A stretch of DNA of 9,617 nt from an uncultured Collinsella sp. Its GTDB lineage: Bacteria > Actinomycetota > Coriobacteriia > Coriobacteriales > Coriobacteriaceae. Under the pieces are notes generated by a model. It was given only the letters and a program-made list of their open reading frames with translations, did not search any database and was not told where the DNA came from. Positions 5,071 to 9,617 of the stretch are shown here, one piece after another (positions within the stretch are counted from its first letter, which is position 1; each line of letters opens with the position of its first letter). A program made the position numbers and the translations under genes. The stretch covers positions 1 through 9,617 of the forward strand of contig CAKUEU010000069.1 in assembly GCA_934646865.1 (NCBI GenBank). Direction: 5' to 3'.

Positions 5071-6834
5071 ATGACAGACGAGCTGGACCCCCAGACTCAA
5101 CAGCATATTGATGATTCCGCAGACGTCACCGCAGATACTGACGCTGTTACCTGCGATGACACTAGCGTCGATGACACCGCTCTAAACGAAAGCGCTACAA
5201 CCGAAACCCCTGCCGCCGAAGACGCCGACGAGCAAAACGACAATGCGCCCGCTCAGGACGACGCCCCCGTACAAGATGCCGCCCCGCAAGCAGCGGGCCC
5301 CATCGAGGTGTCCTCGGAAGAAGAGCTCGACGCTGTGATGGACTCCATGATGGATGCCGTCAAGGCCATGAAGGATGCCGTCGCCGATGCCGATGTCGAC
5401 GCCGAGGAAGAGGAAGCCGCCGAGGCCGCTTCGACGTTTGTGCCCGGCGAGACCCCAGTTGCCGACCAGGGCAGCACCATGCCCTCGTTCCTGCAGCTTG
5501 AGCACCCTACGATCGGCGCCGATGCAGTCGATCCGCATACGGCAGGCTTTTCCGTGATTGAGGGCGGCACCGGCAACATCGCCGCGCCGCAGGCCGCCGA
5601 TACGGACGCCGCCGATGCCGCGCACTCGACCGCCTCGCACACCCCCGCCGCAAGCCACGACTTAGGCACCGCCGTCTCGAACACCGCCAACGCCGTGGGC
5701 ACGTTTATCGCCCAGGGCGCATCGGCCATGCGCGAGATGAACGCCGCCAAGAAGGCGCTCGCCGATGCCCGCGCCCATCTGGCTGAGCTTGAGCAGCGCA
5801 TTGCAGACCAGGCCGAGGAGCTCGAAACGCGTCAGGACATCACAGGCCGCTACGACCAGATCGTCTCCGATCAGCGCCAGGCCATCGCCGCGGCGCAAAA
5901 GGCCGTCGCGGCAGCCGAAATCGATCGCGACGCCCATGCCGCCAAAGCGACGGATCTCAAGAGCCAGCTCGAGCAAATGAAGGCAGAAGACGATGCGGCT
6001 GAGCTCCGTCTGAAGGCCGCGCTCGACGCCGTGGAGGCCCGCGAGGCGAGCTCGCGCGAGACTGGTAACCGTCTCGTTCGCCGCCTCGAGGACTCCAAGC
6101 GAATCCGCGACAAGGTCCAAACCGAGCGAGACGCCGGCATTGCCGCCGCACAGCAAACCGTCGACGCCACGCGCGCCCAGCTCGAGACGCTGCGCCGCGA
6201 GTACGCCGAGCTTCAGCGCAATCCTTCGGCAAATCCCGCCAACTATACGGTGCGCACCAGCGAGCTTTCGATGCAGATCTCCGACACGGCCGATGCCCTG
6301 CGCAAAGCCGAAGAAGACGTCCCGCGCATCAGCGCCGACCTTGAGCATTCGCTCGCCGCCGCCGAGCAAGCCGTCGAGCAGGCGCAGGCTCCCATCGCCG
6401 ACGCCAAGCGCGCTCATCAGGCCGTAACGACCGAGGCCGATGCCGCGCGCGACGAGCTGCAGTCCGCAAAAACTGCCGCCGCGACACGCCAGCGCGAACT
6501 GCGCGAGAAGGTCGCTGCCGAGGACAAGGCGCGCCGCGAGCAAGAGCAGGCTATCGCCAACGCCCAGGCAGACGCCTCACATGCGCAGTCGATTATCGAG
6601 CAGGCGACCGAGGTACACGACCACCCCGAGATCACCGAATCGCTCGCCGGCTCGCTGGCCCGCGATAAAGCCGAGCACGCCGAAACCGAGCGCGAAGTCG
6701 CCCAGCTTGAAGCCGCCGAGGACGACGTGCGCGAGCGCACCCGCGACTCACGCGTCAAATTCACCGGCGCCATCGTCTGCATCGTTGCCGTGATCCTGGT
6801 GATCATCGCAATCTGGCTCTTCACGAGCAAGTAA
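5071..6834 (+). CDS. Tail-anchored coiled-coil protein with acidic disordered N-terminus (function unknown)
   Basis: I do not recognise this gene. It encodes about 587 residues with no signal peptide. Residues 1-120 are very acidic and low complexity (runs of Asp, Glu, Ala, Thr, including EEEE at 112-115); 121-215 is a Pro/Ala/Thr linker; about 217-560 is Ala/Glu/Arg/Gln-rich heptad-like sequence, predicted as long coiled coil with a break near ELQRNPSANPANYTVRT; 565-584 is a single hydrophobic segment (IVCIVAVILVIIAIWLF) followed only by TSK. Basic residues just before it (RERTRDSRVKF) favour a cytoplasmic N-terminus and a C-terminal anchor. The only Trp I see is in the membrane segment. ATG 5071 is chosen because GAGGAG (5056-5061) is 9 nt upstream; ATG 5065 is only 3 nt from it and is the alternative. 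Such architecture suits a membrane-attached scaffold or a partner of cell-envelope or chromosome machinery, but no domain gives a function. Confidence 0.85.
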   Translation: MTDELDPQTQQHIDDSADVTADTDAVTCDDTSVDDTALNESATTETPAAEDADEQNDNAPAQDDAPVQDAAPQAAGPIEVSSEEELDAVMDSMMDAVKAMKDAVADADVDAEEEEAAEAASTFVPGETPVADQGSTMPSFLQLEHPTIGADAVDPHTAGFSVIEGGTGNIAAPQAADTDAADAAHSTASHTPAASHDLGTAVSNTANAVGTFIAQGASAMREMNAAKKALADARAHLAELEQRIADQAEELETRQDITGRYDQIVSDQRQAIAAAQKAVAAAEIDRDAHAAKATDLKSQLEQMKAEDDAAELRLKAALDAVEAREASSRETGNRLVRRLEDSKRIRDKVQTERDAGIAAAQQTVDATRAQLETLRREYAELQRNPSANPANYTVRTSELSMQISDTADALRKAEEDVPRISADLEHSLAAAEQAVEQAQAPIADAKRAHQAVTTEADAARDELQSAKTAAATRQRELREKVAAEDKARREQEQAIANAQADASHAQSIIEQATEVHDHPEITESLAGSLARDKAEHAETEREVAQLEAAEDDVRERTRDSRVKFTGAIVCIVAVILVIIAIWLFTSK

Positions 6835-6860
6835 GCCAAACATCAAATACGCCCCAACGC

Positions 6861-6930
6861 AGTTGCGGTGAGATAGTTCCTGTCTAACCCTCAAAAAGGC
6901 CAATCCAAGAACTATCTCACCGCAACTTTT
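6861..6930 (+). terminator. Hairpin element family 1, copy B; likely terminator of the coiled-coil gene
   Basis: AGTTGCGGTGAGATAGTTC (6861-6879) pairs perfectly over 19 bp with 6909-6927 around a 29-nt loop and is followed on the plus strand by TTTT (6927-6930). It starts 26 nt after the coiled-coil stop codon, so it can act as an intrinsic terminator despite the long loop. Base, loop length and the loop start CTGTCT are shared with the element at 559-621, while the stem tip differs (GTTC/GAAC here, AGGGA/TCCCT there). Confidence 0.7.
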
Positions 6931-6931
6931 A

Positions 6932-6991
6932 GGTAGTCATTGGGGACGTTCTTAAATGACTAGTCAAACAAGAACGTCCCCAACGACTACC
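6932..6991. repeat. Hairpin element family 2, copy B
   Basis: Left arm 6932-6953 and right arm 6970-6991 pair at 21 of 22 positions (left arm starts GGTAGTCATTGGGGACG). The 16-nt loop is centred on the perfect palindrome TGACTAGTCA (6957-6966), which contains a CTAG core. The same arms and palindrome appear in the expanded copy at 3557-3716. Confidence 0.75.
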
Positions 6992-7016
6992 CACCTTTGG
7001 GGCGAGATGACGCCAT

Positions 7017-7145
7017 AGGTTGAGCATAAGTCAGCGAGCGGGTCGCATTTGAGACAAGGTGACGTGAAACGAAAGGGCGCTGACCTTCTGGTCGCGCCCT
7101 TGAAGTTGAACGTCAGATTGTCCAAATGCGGCCCGCGCAGCGTCG
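7017..7145. repeat. 129-bp long-hairpin element, copy B
   Basis: Direct repeat of 3812-3940 with one substitution (T at 7043 for C at 3838). That base lies in the outer 14-bp stem, where the change leaves a G.U pair if the plus strand is the RNA but a C.A mismatch if the minus strand is. The similarity fades to the left (the 15 bp before it agree only partly) and on the right continues into the gene-end hairpin. It sits downstream of queA on the minus strand and downstream of the coiled-coil gene on the plus strand. Confidence 0.8.
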
Positions 7146-7149
7146 AGCC

Positions 7150-7176
7150 GTTACGCGGTTCGTAGAACCGCGTAAC
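7150..7176 (-). terminator. 12-bp hairpin overlapping the queA stop codon
   Basis: GTTACGCGGTTC (7150-7161) and GAACCGCGTAAC (7165-7176) form a perfect 12-bp stem with a 3-nt loop. The last base of the queA TAG stop is the first base of the stem on the minus strand. No U-tract follows. It is aligned at a constant distance from the 129-bp element with the hairpin after the dehydrogenase gene. Confidence 0.5.
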
Positions 7177-8393
7177 TACAAAATGAGCATGGCGTCGCCA
7201 AAGCTGAAGAAACGGTAGCGCTCCTCGATGGCGGCGGCGTAGGCATCCATGATCTGGTCGCGGGTGGCGAGCGCGCTCACGAGCATCATGAGCGTGGAGC
7301 GCGGCACGTGGAAGTTCGTGATCAGCGCGTCGACCACGTGATAGGTCGAGCCGGGCATGAGGTAGAGCTGCGTCGTCGCGTTCTCGCGCACCACGATGTC
7401 GCCGCGCCCGAGCGTGTCGGCGCCGTCCTCGCGGCCCTCAAAATAGCGCGCCGTCACGGCCGGATCGGACACCGGCGCATCGGCATCAAATGCACTCTCG
7501 AGCGAGCGCACCGCAGTGGTGCCGACGGCGATCACGCGATGGCCTTCGGCCTTGGCCTTGTGCACGGCGTCGACAACCTCCTGCGACACGTGGTAGCGCT
7601 CGGTGTGCATCACGTGCTGCGTGGGGTCGTCCTCCTCCACCAGACGGAACGTATCGATACCCACCTCGAGCTCGACGGCGGCAAACTTTGCGCCCTTGGC
7701 CTCGATAGCGGCCATAAGCTCGGGAGTGAAATGCAGACCCGCCGTAGGGGCGGCAGCCGAGTGCTCCTCCTTCATGGCGTAGACGGTCTGGTACTTCTCG
7801 GGATCGCCCTCGTAGTCGGTAATGTAGGGCGGCAGCGGCACATGGCCGGCGGCGTGAATGGCCTCATCGAGCGTGCGCGGCACGCCGGCGGCATTACAGC
7901 CGGCAGGCTCAAAGCGCACCAGACGACCGCCGCGACTGTCGGTGACAAAGTCGACGACCTCGGCCGTCAGAACCACAGGAGCCCCCTCGGGCGCATGGGC
8001 GCCACCGGCACGATATTCAATCTGAGCGCCGGGCTTGAGGCGCTTGCCTGGCTTGACCAGGCATTCCCAAACATGGCCCAGCGGATCCACGTCCTCGCGA
8101 CGCTTGAGCAGCAGCGTCTCGACCACGCCGCCCGATCCGGCCTTGCGACCGATCAGGCGGGCCGGCATCACGCGCGTCTGATTGATGACGAGCACGTCGC
8201 CCGGCTCAATGTAGTCGATAACGTCGCGGAAGATGCGGTGCTCGACGGTACCACCGTGCTCCAGCGGCGTCCCCGCCTCGGAACCTTTGCGGTCCACCAC
8301 CAGCAGGCGACAGGAATCGCGCGGCTCGGCGGGAGCCTGAGCGATGAGCTCTTCGGGCAGGTTGTAATCAAAATCATCGGTACGCATAGACAC
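7176..8393 (-). CDS. queA: S-adenosylmethionine:tRNA ribosyltransferase-isomerase
   Basis: A 405-residue protein, somewhat longer than the roughly 350-residue E. coli enzyme. It transfers and rearranges the ribosyl group of SAM onto preQ1-tRNA to give epoxyqueuosine-tRNA. Seen in order: FDYNLPEELIAQAP at the N-terminus, NQTRVMPARLIGRK (71-84), GHVPLPPYI (183-191), the hallmark AAPTAGLHFT (214-223), GTTAVRSLES (291-300), TNFHVPRSTLMMLVSAL (359-375) and RYRFFSFGDAMLI (392-404). The start is uncertain: GTG 8391-8393 lies 8 nt from AAGGAG (complement of 8402-8407), while ATG 8385-8387, which gives the N-terminus usual for the family (MRTDDFDY), is 14 nt away; I follow the ribosome site. It lies 64 nt after queH on the same strand, so the two are probably co-transcribed; an extended -10 like TGCTAGGAT in the gap could give queA an extra promoter. 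Confidence 0.97.
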   Translation of the reverse strand: MSMRTDDFDYNLPEELIAQAPAEPRDSCRLLVVDRKGSEAGTPLEHGGTVEHRIFRDVIDYIEPGDVLVINQTRVMPARLIGRKAGSGGVVETLLLKRREDVDPLGHVWECLVKPGKRLKPGAQIEYRAGGAHAPEGAPVVLTAEVVDFVTDSRGGRLVRFEPAGCNAAGVPRTLDEAIHAAGHVPLPPYITDYEGDPEKYQTVYAMKEEHSAAAPTAGLHFTPELMAAIEAKGAKFAAVELEVGIDTFRLVEEDDPTQHVMHTERYHVSQEVVDAVHKAKAEGHRVIAVGTTAVRSLESAFDADAPVSDPAVTARYFEGREDGADTLGRGDIVVRENATTQLYLMPGSTYHVVDALITNFHVPRSTLMMLVSALATRDQIMDAYAAAIEERYRFFSFGDAMLIL

Positions 8394-8457
8394 GTCAGAT
8401 TCTCCTTATATAGCTAAAGTCCGCCCTACATCCTAGCAGGCCGACGTCTCAAATGAA

Positions 8458-9033
8458 CTACTTTTTGGCAGCCTTGCGCTCGTCACGGATGCGAGCGCGG
8501 TCCATGGCAGCCTCGACGGCCGAGAATCGGCAGCCGCAGTAGTTCTGCCGATACATCCCCAGCTCGCGCGAACGGCGCGTGGCCTCGGAATAATACGGAC
8601 GAAAATCGCGAATCACCGGCGTAAGCCCACGAGCGGACGCCAAGCGCTCAAGCACGTCATTGCAGGTGTCGAACAGTTGATACGGCGAGACGGCGAGCGT
8701 CGTGCCCACATATTCAAACCCGCGCTCCTGGGCCACACGGCACGCCTCGGCAAGGCGCAGGGCATAGCACGCACGACAGCGCCGGGGCCGATCGGCTCCC
8801 AGCGGGGCCACGCCGGCCTCCCAGCGCTCGCGATCCTCCCCCGCCTCGATAAGCTCGATACCGCCGTCAGCACACCACCGGCGCAGCTCGTCCAGGCGAC
8901 GCTGCCCCTCATCGCGCGGCTGAATATTGGGATTGGTCCAGCAAATCGTGGGCTCAAACCCCTCCTCGCGCAGCAAGCGAACCGGCTCCAGCGAGCACGG
9001 CGCACAGCAAGCATGCAACAGCAACGGCTTCAT
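8458..9033 (-). CDS. queH: Epoxyqueuosine reductase QueH
   Basis: A 191-residue protein of the former DUF208 family. QueH reduces epoxyqueuosine in tRNA to queuosine and replaces the cobalamin-dependent QueG in many bacteria; it carries an iron-sulfur cluster bound by conserved cysteines. Seen: the N-terminal HACCAPCS (C9, C10, C13), C86-x2-C89 in RRCRACYALRL, the signature TTLAVSPYQ (111-119), DTCND around C124, FRPYYSEATRRSRELGMYRQNYCGC (C166, C168). Length is normal for the family. ATG 9031-9033 is taken as start because GGGG lies 6 nt upstream and the family begins 6-8 residues before the CC motif; ATG 9037-9039 adds only two residues and is possible. It lies between the DUF3267 gene (31-bp gap) and queA, all on one strand. 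Confidence 0.95.
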   Translation of the reverse strand: MKPLLLHACCAPCSLEPVRLLREEGFEPTICWTNPNIQPRDEGQRRLDELRRWCADGGIELIEAGEDRERWEAGVAPLGADRPRRCRACYALRLAEACRVAQERGFEYVGTTLAVSPYQLFDTCNDVLERLASARGLTPVIRDFRPYYSEATRRSRELGMYRQNYCGCRFSAVEAAMDRARIRDERKAAKK

Positions 9034-9064
9034 CAGCATCCCCGTCCCAGAAAAATCATCGAGT

Positions 9065-9617
9065 CTACCTTGCGAAAAAGCGAACGCCAAAGGACGTGTC
9101 CTCGCAGGCGACGATACGGCGATCGCGCAGGATGGTTCGCACGTAATACCAGTCGCCCGTGCATCCCGAAAGGTGCAAACCGGCCGCCAGGTAACACAGC
9201 AGCGGATACCCCGAGAACGCAAGTCCCAAGGCAAACGCTGCCGTCAAAACAACCGTCGGCGCCAGGCAAATCGCCAGGTACCGCGCACGCGAATACACAA
9301 CGCCCTCGGCGCAGGCATAGATCATCGCCGTCTCGCGGTTCGCCCCGAAGGTCACGCGCGCGCCCGCAGGCGCCAGCAGCTTAAAGAACACCGCATGCAC
9401 CAGCTCGTGCACGGCAAACGACGCCGCGCAAACCGCAACCAAGCCGACCATCCAGCCCACGACCGCCGTCCAGCCGCCAGCATCGGCCGCATCCAGATCG
9501 ACAGGCCCGCCCAGCAGCATAAACACCGGCACCAGGCATGCGGCAAACACGCCGACTACGACCATCCCCCACACGAAGCAAGCGTGCAGAAAATCCTCGT
9601 CCTCAAACGCATGTATG
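9065..9617 (-). CDS. DUF3267 membrane protein, putative zinc metalloprotease (5' end outside window)
   Basis: The frame is open from the window edge to TAG 9065-9067. A GTG at 9572-9574 has no ribosome site and the frame upstream of it (AFEDEDFLHACF) is open, so the real start is outside. Counting from that GTG, residues 4-21 and 35-64 are hydrophobic, the second containing HELVH (H56, E57, H60), the HExxH zinc motif within a membrane helix as in site-2-protease-like enzymes. A second hydrophobic pair (about 100-135) leads to GCTGDWYYV with D141, where the DUF3267 family has a conserved G-D that could be the third metal ligand; SFGVRFF near the end matches the family's conserved tail. Role unknown in this group; intramembrane proteolysis is inferred only from the motif. 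The 31-bp gap suggests one operon with queH and queA. Confidence 0.8.
   Translation of the reverse strand, partial: IHAFEDEDFLHACFVWGMVVVGVFAACLVPVFMLLGGPVDLDAADAGGWTAVVGWMVGLVAVCAASFAVHELVHAVFFKLLAPAGARVTFGANRETAMIYACAEGVVYSRARYLAICLAPTVVLTAAFALGLAFSGYPLLCYLAAGLHLSGCTGDWYYVRTILRDRRIVACEDTSFGVRFFAR

Larger units (their letters stand above)
6835..7175. other. 341-bp repeat-rich intergenic region between convergent coiled-coil gene and queA
   Basis: No gene seen. It is almost entirely inverted repeats: hairpin family 1 copy B (6861-6930), hairpin family 2 copy B (6932-6991), a 25-bp spacer, the 129-bp element copy B (7017-7145) and the queA stop-codon hairpin (7150-7176). The order from family 2 to the stop codon is the same as in the gap before the dehydrogenase gene. 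Confidence 0.75.

Noticed and set aside
5662..6543. 293-codon minus-strand frame opposite the coiled-coil gene
   Set aside because: Its Leu/Gly-rich look comes from reading Ala/Glu/Arg heptad codons on the complementary strand; it has no ribosome site or membrane pattern of its own.
3557..6991. Insertion-sequence ends for the family 2 hairpins
   Set aside because: No transposase gene lies between or beside them and no target duplication is seen, so they are listed as repeats only.
7308..8417. 369-codon plus-strand frame opposite queA
   Set aside because: queA with all its motifs occupies the minus strand; the plus frame is rich in His, Arg and Gly and shows no family motif.

Overview
The window looks like chromosome of a GC-rich Gram-positive gut bacterium, most likely a Coriobacteriia member close to Collinsella. 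That placement rests on strong GC bias in third codon positions, the style of the proteins, and short palindromic intergenic repeats of a kind I associate with that group. It is inference, not a match I could run. I see no rRNA, tRNA, CRISPR array or transposase gene.

Layout from left to right. The 3' end of a DegV-family lipid-binding protein gene (+) faces a minus-strand DinJ/YafQ-type toxin-antitoxin operon across a palindromic hairpin. A LOG-family (TIGR00730) gene (-) follows, whose terminator hairpin overlaps the toxin-antitoxin promoter. Next is tgt (-), then about 500 bp of non-coding DNA packed with inverted repeats, then a short-chain dehydrogenase gene (-) that closely resembles the clostridial NADP-dependent 12alpha-hydroxysteroid dehydrogenase. 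Divergent from it is a large plus-strand gene for an acidic, coiled-coil protein with one C-terminal membrane anchor. A second 340-bp repeat-rich gap follows, then queA, queH and a 5'-truncated DUF3267 membrane metalloprotease gene, all minus.

Three genes make up the last steps of queuosine tRNA modification: Tgt inserts preQ1 at the wobble base, QueA adds the epoxycyclopentane from SAM, and QueH reduces epoxyqueuosine to queuosine. tgt is separated from queA-queH by the dehydrogenase and coiled-coil genes. That interruption is bracketed by two direct copies of a 129-bp element, identical at 128 positions by eye. Each copy folds into a long imperfect hairpin and is followed by a 12-bp hairpin abutting the stop codon of the neighbouring minus-strand gene. 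The middle of that 12-bp hairpin differs between copies while pairing is kept.

The most interesting part is the non-coding architecture. Three families of hairpin element recur: (i) a 17-29-17 stem-loop with TTGCGGTGA at its base, between convergent genes at 559 and 6863; (ii) an AGTCATT/GGGGACG hairpin carrying TGACTAGTCA, at 3559 and 6932; (iii) the 129-bp long-hairpin element at 3812 and 7017. Families ii and iii plus the stop-codon hairpin occur in the same order in both gaps, so they form a compound module.
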